Positions 38,661 through 49,775 of a stretch of 64,000 nt of DNA are shown here, in pieces (position 1 is the stretch's first letter; every line of letters begins with the position of its first letter). The notes under the pieces are model-generated. The model saw nothing but the letters and a program-made list of their open reading frames with translations, did no database searches and had not been told where the DNA came from. The DNA is taken from assembly GCA_028023455.1 (NCBI GenBank), contig JAQFVV010006275.1:2115279-2179278 (forward strand), written 5' to 3'. The translations under genes were made by a program, and so were the position numbers. Source of the stretch: Epiperipatus broadwayi (lineage: Eukaryota > Onychophora > Udeonychophora > Euonychophora > Peripatidae).

Positions 38661-38881
38661 TAAAAACTTGGACTACATCAAAGAAAAAAATTGTTTATTA
38701 ACATTTTAAATAATGAATATTTGTATATATTATTATAAGTACCAAATTTCTAGCACTCACATATTCACTAAGATTATTTTTAAATAAATACATTAATGAT
38801 TATTACTAAATATATATTGGGTAGAGATTATATTATTTTTAGCCAGATATAAACGTTAAACATAATTAAAGATTAATATAT

Positions 38882-40493
38882 TGTACCGGATGGATCCGCA
38901 GAAGGAAGTATATTTACATGGATAGATGTTTTGGCTGGTTTCAAACTTCTCCATAATACATTTACAATTTTGTTTACTTATAAATGTTACGTGAACGAAC
39001 CGGCATGTTCGAGCAAAGTGGGAAATATTATTGATAGCTTTAACTATCAACAATGGCCCACCTCTGCTGCTAGATTCAAACTCCTACTATCCAAACATTT
39101 TATTTGTTTCGGAGTAAACTCCGGGCACCAGTTAGTCTCAAACTAACGTATTTGGTCAGTAGGCCCATAATCCAGCACTCAAAACAATCCCAAAACTAGC
39201 CCACTCTAATTTTAATCAATAATAAATATAGTTTAATTAGTGGTGAATGAATTGATAAAAGATTGGTAAAGAATAGGTAAAAGAGATTGATAAAAAGAAT
39301 TGACCGACAGATAAAGTTTAATTTTAAAGACAGTTTATTAACTAACATTAATTTACTAAATTTAAACATCTTTATAATTTTTTACTAATATAACACATGC
39401 ACATTTTAAATAAACACATTATAATATATATCTTATGAAAAGCATAAATAATATTTGACATCGATAAATTATCTCACATTCACAAACACGCACATCAATA
39501 GTTCATTTTATGCATGCTTATAAAGTCCAAATTACTTGTCTCTGTAGGATTTACGAATTACAGCAGTGGCTACTATATATAAATAAGAATAATAAAATGT
39601 TTTACCTAGGATTTTTTGGAACATGGATATTGCTTGTTGTTAGCTGCTTCTGACGGAGTATATCTAACCAGTTAGATCTGACATTTCTTGAAGAGATTTG
39701 ATGCTAATCCGTTGGTTTTATTCCTTGAGACAGTTGAACATTTGCGGAGGATTTCTGAGCTGTTATGCAGACATTATTTCATGGGCAGGTTTTGATGATC
39801 TTGTTGGACTAAAAGGCTGAAGTAAAGCGTATATTCCCAAAAGCTGCTCACTGCTGCATTTCTGTGTCTGGATACATAATATAAACTGCACGGTTATCTG
39901 AACTGCAACAAGACTGACATACTGAAAACTAGGCTGAAACTGACATCCGATAAAAATCTGGCTATTTATATATGCAATGTGTTTTTGTTTTAATATCCTC
40001 CGGCAAATATGTGTTGTCGAAATTTCATTGATAATCCTTTGACAATGTGTTTTGGAAGATTATTTAATTAGTAATAGACTTCATAAACGTGTTGTTTTTA
40101 TATCTTTAATTAGTAGCCCACCACTGTGTTTTTAAATACATTTCATTTCAATATTTATTTTCATGTGTTTTTCAATATGATTTTAACACGCATTTATTAT
40201 ATCTCTTATTAACAAGCTTACATTTATTTTTATTTACCATCGCACATATATATGCATTTATTCTAATAAACTGGAATGAAAAGAGATTTATATTTTAACT
40301 TTTAATTTATAATAATAACACTCTTTAACTTTTATGAATTCTTAGTTTTATCTTTTCTAAACAAAACTCCTCCTCTCCCCTTTTAATCAATTATTTTCTA
40401 ATTTTTATTTCAAACTCTTTTACAAAAGATTTTAATAATTTTTTTTTTAGACAAAATTATTTTATATACATGTGCCAATTTGGCCTTGGCACA
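38882..40493 (-). repeat. LTR (3' LTR in element orientation)
   Basis: Aligns end to end with 43030-44622 with scattered substitutions and small indels. In + orientation it starts TGTACCGGATGG and ends TTGGCCTTGGCACA. The similarity of the two LTRs indicates a moderately recent insertion. The 71-codon open frame near its left end occurs in both LTRs, has no motif and is not called. Confidence 0.88.
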
Positions 40494-42024
40494 TTACACC
40501 CCCCTCCATTTTAGAGTAAAATGCATCATTTTTGACCATTTTATCTCTTGCAACTTTAATTCTTGATTCTAAATATTCATTTATTTTCTAAGTTTGCTTT
40601 TCATAATGCTTTCACTTTACATACCAAGGGCAATCTGTTTTGACTATCCTTTCCTTCTATCTATGCTGAATACATTGTTCACAATGATCTAAATCATGGA
40701 TAACGACCACCGGGACAAACTAATTTTGTGGCACAGGGATCTTTTGGAAATGAGGCTGAGGCAGATTCGCTGACTTATACCGACTTACACGTATATAAAA
40801 TCGAAGCTTCATTTGCCGGGTTTCTACCAGACTTGGAAAAAGAAAGGGTCGCTGCAAAATAGCAGGAATTTTCAACTGTCCATTTTCGACTTATGCTTTG
40901 GAAAGAGGAATGATCCCTGATAAGTCCGTTATGGGTACTAAAATTTATCCAGTCAGCAGCTTTAAACTTATCCTTAACTAAACTTATTTCTATACTACCC
41001 TCATTCCCTTTTGCTATAGATAAATTCCTACACATGTGTATACGTGCAGCACAATTATACACCTACTAATATTCTAAATATCGAGTTATTACTGGACTTG
41101 CTTACAGGGAATCTATAATAAATAAATCCCTTCTTGCATGCATCATGAGGTGCAGCAGTGCCAAGAAAATAACCTAAAAGGATATCTGGATAAATACATT
41201 TCAGATACGCATCATGAGGTATCGTATTTACCGAATATTACCAGTGTATGTGCGCGTATATACACATGTATACTTATACACTCTTAATACACTTAGATTG
41301 ACTTTATATTTTTATTATTAATCTTACAACCTTATTTTTAAATTCACATGAACATTATCTTAAACATTTATTTATATTAACCTTTACTCGAATATTATTT
41401 TCAAACCCTTATGAACATTTTAAATATTAGTTTTACAATACTATTTTTAAACCATTATTTTAACTTCTTTATTTATGTGCGTGTATTCAGAAAAATTATT
41501 TAATTTTATTACGATCCATTATTTACTCAACTTTTATTAACTTGCGTATATTCAAAAACAACTTACTTTACTACGATTCATTATTACACTGATATATATA
41601 TATATTTTTTGACTTGACTAAATCATTTATTTACTTCATTTTATTACCGTGCGTGTATTCCAAAAAAAAATCTATTAGTTTATTACGAGTCATTCTTTTA
41701 CTACAGATATCTTACATTTGTTTATCTAATTTGATTTTATTGATTTTATTTGACCTATATTTACGAACATTTTTCTTAATTAATATGTGCGTGGGAAAAA
41801 AAAATCTTTTATTTTACGAAGCCTCCATTATTATTATTACTTTCAAACATTTCATTTATTATTATTTGTTTATTTTTAAATTTAATTATTATTTTAGTTT
41901 TAAATAGAAGTTTCAGATTTAATTTATCAGATTTATTTATTTTAGAATAATCATATTCGTGCTCATTATCCATTTCCGGTCCTTTTTGTTTATTTTCTTT
42001 ACTATTCCACCCATTTACTAACTT

Positions 42025-42670
42025 TTAAACTATGTCAGGCTGTTCCTTTTTTCTTTCTACTAACTCACTAACATAAATTATACTCCATATTCTCACATCT
42101 CTCCCTCGATTAAAATTTATTGCTGTATCTCTTTCCCTTTCCATTTTATTTTCTGCCTTGTAAATTAGAAAACCTTTAAGCTTCACAGACCTCCGTATTT
42201 TTCCTAACTGTGAATATTTTTTTCTACGCTTTCTTTTTATTTTAAATCTATGTTTAAAACAAACATGAACTTTTAACCTTTTTAACTTTTTGTAAAAACT
42301 TTTCAATGCTATCTTCTACCTTGAACTTATGTCTCTCTTCTATTTCTTGATCTCTATTTGTTTCTACTTTCTCTGTAGCAACGCTATCTGATTCTAATTT
42401 AATTTCTATTTCCAAACTACTATATTTACCATTATCTGACTCTACTATCTCTTTCATGACCTCAACTTCCTTATTTTCTTTGACAAAATCTACTTCTACA
42501 ATCTCTTGATTTTTCTCTACCTTTCCTGTAATTTCATGTCTCCTTTCTCTTAGTTCCGCAATGAATTCTTGCTTATCTTGCCTGATTTCTTTTATTTCTT
42601 TCACCAATTCTTGCATCATATTCATCATCATTTTCATCATCATCTCAGACATTTCTTTCTCTTTTTCCAT
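42025..42670 (-). CDS. Short gag-like open region of the LTR element (two overlapping frames)
   Basis: A 138-codon frame (42670-42254) starts with an acidic/basic helical segment, rich in Met and Glu (EMMMKMMMNMMQELVKEIKE). It continues as a charged coiled-coil-like protein to VKKVKSSCLF. A second frame of 93 codons (42306-42025) overlaps its end by 53 nt in another phase and is very basic (FKIKRKRRKKYSQLGKIR). Position just downstream of the - strand 5' LTR and the composition suggest a truncated gag, possibly with a frameshift joining the two parts. There is no CCHC zinc knuckle. Compositional chance is possible for the basic part. Confidence 0.45.
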
Positions 42671-43029
42671 TTTTAAACAATATTTAAATAAGAGCTATTT
42701 ATTTATTTTTCTTACTAAAACGGAAACATACGCTGACTTCCCTCCCCCTTTTGTTGATTTTTCTCTACCCATTCCTACTGCTTTAGCTCCGCCCAAATAT
42801 CAACTGTCTGATTTAAAGGAATGATTTATCTTAACCAATGTAAATAGCATAAATCTCTTTTCATTTAAAGAAAAAAAAGTTTTCGGTCAATTCTTTTTTT
42901 AAAATTAAATCACTTTAAGTATGTAAGTAATTTCGCTTTTCTATAAAAAATTTTTTTTCAAACAAGAATCACAGTATTTAATTACTATTGTTTCTTAGGT
43001 CCAGCCCCAAACATTGGGAAAGCCATTTA

Positions 43030-44622
43030 TGTACCGGATGGATCCGCAGAAGGAAGTATACTTACACGGATAGATGTTTTGGCTGGTTTCAAACTTCTCC
43101 ATAATACATTTACAATTTTTTTTACTTATAAATGTTACGTGAATGAACCGGCACGTTCGAGCAAAGTGGGAAATATTATTGATAGCTTTAACTATCAACA
43201 ATGGCCCACCTCTGCTGCTAGATTCAAACACCTACTATCCAAACACTTTATTTGTTTTGGAGTAAACTCCGGGTGCCAATTAGTCTCAGTCTAACATATT
43301 TGGTCAGTAGGCCCATAATCCAGCACTCGAAATGATCCCAAAACTAGCCCAGTCTAATTTTAATCAATAATAAATATTAGTAGTGATTGAATTGATAAAA
43401 GATTGGTAAAGAATAGGTAAAAGAGATTGATAAAAAGAATTGACCGACAGATAAAGTTTAATTTTAAAGACAGTTTATTAACTAACATTAATTTACTAAA
43501 TTTAAACATCTTTATAATTTTTAACTAATATAGCACACACACATTTTAAATTAACACATAATATATATCTTATGAAAAGCATAAATAATATTTGACATCG
43601 ATAAATTATCTCACATTCACAAACACACATCAATAGTTCATTTTATGCATGCTTATAAAGTCCAAATTACTTGTCTCTGTAGGATTTACGAATTACAGTG
43701 GTGGCTACTATATATAAATGAGAATAATAAAATGTTTTACCTAGGATTTTTTGGAACATGGATATTGCTTGTTGTTAGCTGCTTCTGACAGAGTATATCT
43801 AACCAGTTAGATCTGACATTTCTTGAAGAGATTTGATGCTAATATTGGTTTTATTCCTGGAGACAGTTGAACATTTGCAGAGGATTTCTGAGCTGTTATG
43901 CAGACATTATTTCACAGGCAGGTTTTGATCTTGTTGGACTAAAAGGCTGAAGTAAAGTGTATATTCCCAAAAGCTGCTCACTGCTGCATTTCTGTGTCTG
44001 GATACATAATATAAACTGCACAGTTATCTGAACTGCAACAAGACTGACACACTGAAAACTAGGCTGAAACTGATGTCCGATAAAAATCTGGCTATTTATA
44101 TATGCAAAGTGTTTTTGTTTTAATATCCTCTGGCAAATGTGTTGTCGAAATTTCATTGATAATCCTTTGACAACGTGTTTTGGAAGATTGTTTAATTAGT
44201 AGTAGACTTCATAAATGTGTTGTTTTTATATCTTTAATTAGTAGCCCACCACTGTGTTTTTAAATACATTTCATTTCAATATTTATTTTCATGTGTTTTT
44301 CAATATGATTTTAACACGCATTTATTATATCTCTTATTAACAAGCTTACATTGATTTTTATTTACCATCGCACATATATATGCATTTATTCTAATAAACT
44401 GGAATGAAAAGAGATTTATATTTTAACTTTTAATGTATAATAATAACACTCTTTAACTTTTATGAACTCTTAGTTTTATCTTTTCTAAACAAAACTCCCC
44501 CTCTCCCCTTTTAATCAATTATTTTCTAACTTTTATTTCAAACTTTTTTACGAAAGATTTTAATCATTTTTTTTTTTAGATAAAATTATTTTATATACAT
44601 GTACCAATTTGGCCTTGGCACA
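43030..44622 (-). repeat. LTR (5' LTR in element orientation)
   Basis: Partner of 38882-40493. In element orientation it starts TGTGCCAAGGCC and ends CCGGTACA. It should hold the promoter and polyadenylation signals, which I could not place with confidence. Confidence 0.88.
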
Positions 44623-45104
44623 ATATCTATTCTTACAAAATATAATCACAACATATTAATCTGATCTAATAATCTTTTTTCCCATGCATTATATATTAGA
44701 TATACATAAAAGATTTTATTTTACACATTATTAACATATGAGCAAAAGCATTTGAAAAAGTTAAATGAACTCCAAAATGCATTTCTGGATGAATTAGTAT
44801 TCTTTAGTTGACACAAGTCATTACTTCTGATATCATCTTTATCAGTATCAAATTACTATAATTTAAACTGCAGGTGCCAAATTCCTTACACTCCCTCATT
44901 TGACATGATTCTCTTTAAACAAATATATGAATAATTACTACTAATCATTTCCTAGGATAGAAATAATCACATTGTTAGTCCAGAGATAAAATTTAAACTT
45001 GATGTATTTATTTTTATTAAATATAACAGTAGTGTTTGTTTACGCATACTGTGGCCACTAGGTAATGCTGCAGAACCACCAAGAAGCCTGCAAGTGATAA
45101 ATTT

Positions 45105-45855
45105 CTATGAAAAAATGGCTGAAATCATCAATGGAAAAAAAAATTGCTGAAATCATCAAGGGACAAAAAAAAGGCTGAAATCATCGATGGAAAAAAGTAA
45201 AAAATTGCTGAAATCATTGATGGACAAAAACACACACACTCACACACACAAAAAGGCTGAAATCATCGATGGAAAAAAAAAAATTCACTGAAATCATCGA
45301 TGGGCAAAAAAAACCACACACACAAAAAGGCTGAAATCATCAATGAAGAAAAAGTAAAAAATCTCCGAAATCATTAATGGACAAAAAAAAAAAGCCTAAA
45401 TATCATCAATGGAAAAAAATAAAAAAAATGCTGAAATCAATAGACAAAAAAAAACAAACAAACAAAACAAAAACCCTTGCTGAAATCATCGATGGACAAA
45501 AAAAAAAAAAATATTGGAAAAAAAACAACAAAGAAAATGCTATAAAATTCAAATTAAAAAAAAAACAGGCTGAAATCAATGGAAAATAAAAATTAAAACG
45601 CCTAAGGCAACATATCCAAAAAAAATCGCTGTAAATTTTAAAAAAGCACACACACACACACAAAATAGGTACAAACAATGGGAAATTAAAATTAAAACAC
45701 CTAACGCTAGACATCAGAAGTAAATAAAAAAAAATCAAGTACAAAAAAAAAGTATTATAAATTTTATTGATTAAAAAAAAGGTAAGTAAAAAATCAAGTG
45801 AATACGTAAATTTTAAAAAAGTACACACACACACACAAAATCTGTAAAAATACAT
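45105..45855. repeat. A-rich degenerate tandem array
   Basis: From 45105 to about 45600 the motif GCTGAAATCATCRATGGA recurs roughly every 30-60 bp, separated by variable poly-A and CA runs. From about 45600 to 45855 a second pattern (GTAAATTTTAAAAAAG plus CACACA, then AAATTAAAATTAAAAC) repeats. Open frames across it (for example 45377-45589) are Lys-rich artefacts of poly-A. Confidence 0.85.
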
Positions 45856-46091
45856 AAAATACCCCCCCCCCCCAGCGATAAATTGAAATTGCTCAAAAAT
45901 AAGTAAAGTACAAATTGCAAAAACAGAAATCCCCCTCCCTTATTTCTCTATATATGTGAATAGCAAAGCTTAAAAATCTATAACCTTGCCACTCTCTTTG
46001 CATATATGTATGTGTGAATACCCACATGGAAGGTAATGTTTACGTCTGTGATTTAAATTTATAACTTTAAATTGATAATTATTTATGTATG

Positions 46092-46147
46092 CTTTAACTG
46101 TATATATCAGCTAGTATAATAATACTAGCTGATATATATAGTTAAAG
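46092..46147. repeat. Near-perfect 25-bp-arm palindrome
   Basis: Arms at 46092-46116 and 46123-46147 match at all but one position around the 6-nt loop TAATAA. The arm core is TATATATCAGCTAGTA. It could form a hairpin or cruciform in the DIPK1 intron. Confidence 0.85.
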
Positions 46148-46709
46148 GATGCAGATTTATATAAATGTACAGATTTATATAAATATATGCACATTTACAT
46201 ATTATTATCATTTTATTAAGTTGCTTTTAATTTGGAGGGTTTAAACTAAAAAAAAAAAATACTATTATGGAACATAGTAGGTAAAACTTTATAATAGGTA
46301 AAGAATAGTTTCAATATTAAAAGTTGCAAAATGAAATGTGACATAACTTCTAAATTGGATTTGTAACATCCAAAAAAACCCAACACCCCCCCCCCCCCAA
46401 AAAAAAAAAATCACAAATATTTACAAAAAAAAGGTACTTACAAAAGATAGATATCATGGGCAATTTGAAAGTAGACAAAAAGAACATTCAAACTTTGAGA
46501 CTTTGCATGAAAATTATTTGGAGCAGCTTCTTCAGACAGATTGCAGATGATTATAAAAATACAGCATGGCTTTAAAGTAGACAAAAAGAACATTATTGTT
46601 TAATCTACTTTCCAGCTATTATCTCATATATTATGTTAGCTTTTTGCAAAACTCTTATTATAGTTATGTACTTTTTTTTTAGAAAGGTTTATTTTTTTTT
46701 GCAATTTTA

Positions 46710-47165
46710 TTATACATAAATCTATAATTAAGCGCTGAATATATATTTACTAATACAGAAATTAATCTTTCTGACATGAGCTGTTCATTAATGTATAAAT
46801 CTCTGTGCATTCACCCTTAAGTTTTAAAAACACAAGTGAATTACTTATGTTTAGAGCATATTTATACATAAGATAATCCGTACAAGCTAATCTCAGGGCT
46901 TGAACCTATTGTGTGCTTGATATTATAATTGACAATTGAATGGTACAAATTTAGTTCATATATCACAAGGAAGAGATCTCATTTTTAATCACCTACAATT
47001 ATATGGATATTAATTTTGATTTATATAAATCTATAATTAAGCCCTGAATATATATAGAAGGAAATTAACCATTCCGACATGCACTATCCTGGACAGCTCG
47101 TCAGAAAGGTTAATTTTCTTTTGTACTATTACATATATATTAAGCTCTTAATTATAGATTTATAT
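46710..47165. repeat. Two members of a small foldback family
   Basis: The sequence at about 46710-46790 (AAATCTATAATTAAGC, TGAATATATAT, GAAATTAATCTTTCTGACAT) recurs at about 47024-47090. There it is followed by its mirror (ATTAAGCTCTTAATTATAGATTTATA to 47165), giving a foldback of about 145 bp. AT-rich, no ORF; MITE-like. Confidence 0.6.
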
Positions 47166-47550
47166 ATATCAAACAAAGTGGAATTAATAAGTCTTTTACT
47201 TATATGATTGCAAGCATCCCATATAATAATGATTTTCTGATCTATATAAACAATGGTGTATTGGAGGACTTAGTAAAGCTGTTAGTAAATCTGTCTCTTG
47301 AGAAATAAATTGCAGAACAATCATTTTAAGGTAATTTGTGAATGTGTACATTTTTAATAATGTAATTTTACCTCTAATTTGTTTATTAATCAAAACTGCA
47401 TATCTATTAATTATATTTTATTATGCTATGCTAATTTTTTTGCTGCTGATCTTTAACTTTGTATTAAATTTGTGTTCTAAGTCTAAATAAAAAAATAATC
47501 ACAATATAAGGGGTACTGTTTTATAAATTGTTTTCTTTTACTTCTTATAG

Positions 47551-47787
47551 GTTATATGTGAAAAGATTTTTCTAAATAACAATTTCCAGAAGATTTCTGG
47601 TTTGTTAAAAGGCCCATCTAAAGCTGTTGAAAAAGAACTTCTAGATATTCTGACAGATTGTGCGAATCCTGATAAAAGCCATGATCCTTATCTTCGGGAA
47701 GCAGCTACAGAAGAAACTTATAAAAAACTTTATCATTTTCTAGAGGATGCCATAATGAAAAAGTCATATCATAGAATTCCTATTTAA
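47551..47787 (+). CDS. DIPK1/FAM69-family kinase, terminal exon
   Basis: This 78-codon exon completes the protein begun at 26397. The acceptor CTTATAG|GTT places VICEKIF directly after NNNLQ, the order expected in DIPK1 proteins. It then runs through GLLKGPSKAVEKELLDIL, DCANPDKSH and the end SYHRIPI-stop. The two exons together give about 359 residues. With a missing N-terminal anchor of roughly 60-70 residues this fits the usual ~430. No frame damage is seen, so the gene looks functional despite the 20-kb insertion-rich intron. Confidence 0.9.
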   Translation, partial: VICEKIFLNNNFQKISGLLKGPSKAVEKELLDILTDCANPDKSHDPYLREAATEETYKKLYHFLEDAIMKKSYHRIPI

Positions 47788-47900
47788 TGAAAATATCAGG
47801 TGTTTGTAGGATATTAGAATCTTAAGTTATTGGAATATTCATGGTGTCAATGTTTTTTTTTTATTTTTATGTCAACTGTATTGTTATATCAATGATCATA

Positions 47901-47906
47901 AATAAA
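47901..47906 (+). terminator. Poly(A) signal for DIPK1
   Basis: AATAAA lies 114 nt after the stop codon and is followed by a TG-rich stretch (TATATATGTGCATGTATAG) suitable as a downstream element. Confidence 0.6.
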
Positions 47907-48369
47907 AGTATATATGTGCATGTATAGTTTATTTTTAGAAAAGTGGAAAAAGGTTGTGATAAAAATAATGATTAAAATATATCATAAATCAATTACCAGT
48001 TTTGTGTGCTTTTTATTTAGTAAACACATATATCCATAAATTTGTTTATACATAAGCCTTACAGATTAAAAGAATATTAATACATACAGGTAATCATAAA
48101 GATCGAGATATTTTAAGATTTATAGATAATGGTTTATTTTAAAAAACGAATATAAATGCATAATTTGCAAGACTGAATTTATCATAAATTGATGTTTAGA
48201 CTCCACTTTTTTTCTGGTCAGCCTTAGTCATTCTCACAATGACCAGAAATAAACTAGAAAATATAAGCACTAAATAAATTTAAGCATATATGGATTTCCT
48301 TAAATTGAAATTTGTAAGTAACTCTTTTTAACTTAAACAGCTTTTAAAATGCATTGATCCAGCCATTTC

Positions 48370-48780
48370 ATTTAGGTAAATATTGAAATTATTCAAACGG
48401 AAGTCAATCACCGATAATGCGCTATTTCTTAAATATTACAAATTATGCACACTCTCCCACCAGTAGGAGATTAAAAAACTTAAGTGAATCACTTAAGTTT
48501 AGAGCGTACATTTTATATACATCAACTATTACAGACCATGCTTAAATCAGGGCTTGAGTCTATTGTGTGCCTGATGTTACAATCAAATATTCAATTGTAC
48601 AGATCTATTTAACCCATAGCATGAGAGTGTTTCATTGTTAACCACCTAGGCATTAGACAAACATGACTTATAAATGTAAACCTATTATTATAAAGCACTG
48701 AAAACTTTGAAATTATTCAAACGAAAGTCAACCTCCGATAATACACTATTTCTTAAATATTATAAATCTATAGTTTAGAG
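48370..48780. repeat. Dispersed repeat, partly in tandem, hosting the left hAT copy
   Basis: GAAGTCAATCACCGATAAT (48400 region) recurs as GAAAGTCAACCTCCGATAAT near 48725, followed by the same CTATTTCTTAAATATTA tail. The AGTTTAGAGCGTACA segment near 48497 recurs, split by the hAT element, at 48773-48780 / 51850-51865. A relative lies at about 46810-46980. The unsplit copies show the pre-insertion sequence. Confidence 0.7.
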
Positions 48781-49457
48781 CAGGCATGTCAAACTGGCGG
48801 CCCTCGAAAGGATTTTTCATGGCCCTCGTCTAAGATGCTATGTAATAAAATGAAAACAGAACGATATGTTGCAAACAATAAATTAATTTTTTTTAAAAAG
48901 CTCTTATATTTAATTACATGAACTAAAATATATACAGTAATTGTTGTCTACATACATAGCTAATTTATAATTCTCGGTTACACGCATAGCTTATGCCTTT
49001 ATGATGATGAAGCATTTGAGATATGTGAATACCAAAGCTGGCAACGTTAATAATGTGCTGCTGTGCTTCCGAGAACATAAATACATTAGTCAGCTATTCG
49101 CGCCACCAACGTAGCAATCCTATCTGCAGATATTGTTTTTTCTTTGAATTGTAACAAAAGGCAGTTGCGCTAGTTTCTTTATCCGGATTGGTGTGTTAAA
49201 AATTTGCGGGTTGTTTCCTTTTATAACTCATTCAAAAAATATAAGTAAACTGCTATATCCAAGAGTTTATATCTTTCTGAAACTAGTCAGACAGCATAAG
49301 AAATAACGAGCATGCATTTTGTTATATAATATTTTAATTATAATCAAACATGAGAAACAATAATATTTTACATATAAGTTAGTAACGATTACATTTCAGT
49401 TTGGAAAACACTAAAAGTTCTACAATTTTACCAGTTTATGTTCGGCCTTGGGAAACT

Positions 49458-49479
49458 CAGACGTGTGCTCTTCCGATCT
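49458..49479 (+). other. Illumina adapter sequence (assembly artefact)
   Basis: CAGACGTGTGCTCTTCCGAT plus CT matches the end of the TruSeq read-2 adapter. In hAT copy B the flanks GGGAAACT and GACCATTTC are joined by 11 native nucleotides (TTAGTGGCTTC) instead. The block is therefore contamination built into the assembly. Confidence 0.95.
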
Positions 49480-49695
49480 GACCATTTCTAACCTACGGCC
49501 TTATGCACAGCTTTCTTCTTTGTCACATCTCTATCTTAATTGCTCCGTGCTGGGAAGTCAGGACTGAGAGAGAGAGAAAAAACGTAATCCGTACCTTTTA
49601 TAGCTACCTCCATTTATCGAGCATAATTCCAGGAGCGAGAATCGATAGCAGCGCTCTCTTTACATTTAAATACTAGAGTAGCGTTAAATTTTTAC

Positions 49696-49730
49696 AGATC
49701 GGAAGAGCGTACGTGTAGCTCTTCCGATCT
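49696..49730 (+). other. Second Illumina adapter block (adapter joined head to head)
   Basis: AGATCGGAAGAGCGT, the universal adapter read-through, is followed by ACGTGTAG and CTCTTCCGATCT, its complement end. Copy B has about 29 nt of native sequence here (GAAGCGTATTTTGC... on the copy-A strand). It ends 45 nt upstream of the transposase ATG. Confidence 0.95.
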
Positions 49731-49775
49731 AAATTTTTAAAATTTAAATCTAAAGCTCTATTTTTATTACAGAAA

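Larger units (their letters stand above)
38882..44622 (-). mobile_element. Non-autonomous LTR retrotransposon (complete, ~5.7 kb)
   Basis: Two direct ~1.6-kb LTRs (38882-40493 and 43030-44622) flank about 2.5 kb of internal DNA. Both LTRs begin TG and end CA, and a 4-bp duplication ATAT flanks the element (38878-38881 and 44623-44626). A purine tract (GGAGGGGGGTG on the - strand, about 40494-40508) abuts the left LTR, and a candidate primer site TGGCTTTCCCAATG (- strand, about 43025-43012) lies inside the right LTR. Both put the element on the - strand. The interior has one short gag-like open region (42670-42025) and no reverse transcriptase, integrase or protease that I can read. A 95-codon - strand frame at 40775-41062 was not recognised. 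It would need enzymes from a relative. Confidence 0.82.
27240..47550 (+). other. Phase-0 intron of DIPK1 (~20.3 kb)
   Basis: The donor is CAG|GTATGT at 27240 and the acceptor is TTACTTCTTATAG ending at 47550. Both flanking exons end or begin on codon boundaries. The intron is filled with insertions listed separately: a segmental duplication, two palindromic elements, a dead RTE copy, an LTR element and A-rich tandem repeats. In the other stretches (27240-29130, 35650-36330, 44623-45100) I saw no gene. Poly-G at about 30020-30031 and poly-C at about 46385-46398 and 45864-45874 are simple-sequence tracts. Confidence 0.88.

Noticed and set aside
38931..39146. 71-codon open frame also present at 43079-43294
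   Set aside because: Conserved only because it lies in the two LTRs; no motif, and on the strand opposite to the element.
45406..45855. 149-codon Phe/Cys-rich frame, and the Lys-rich frame at 45377-45589
   Set aside because: Translations of poly-A/poly-T and CA repeats in the A-rich array.
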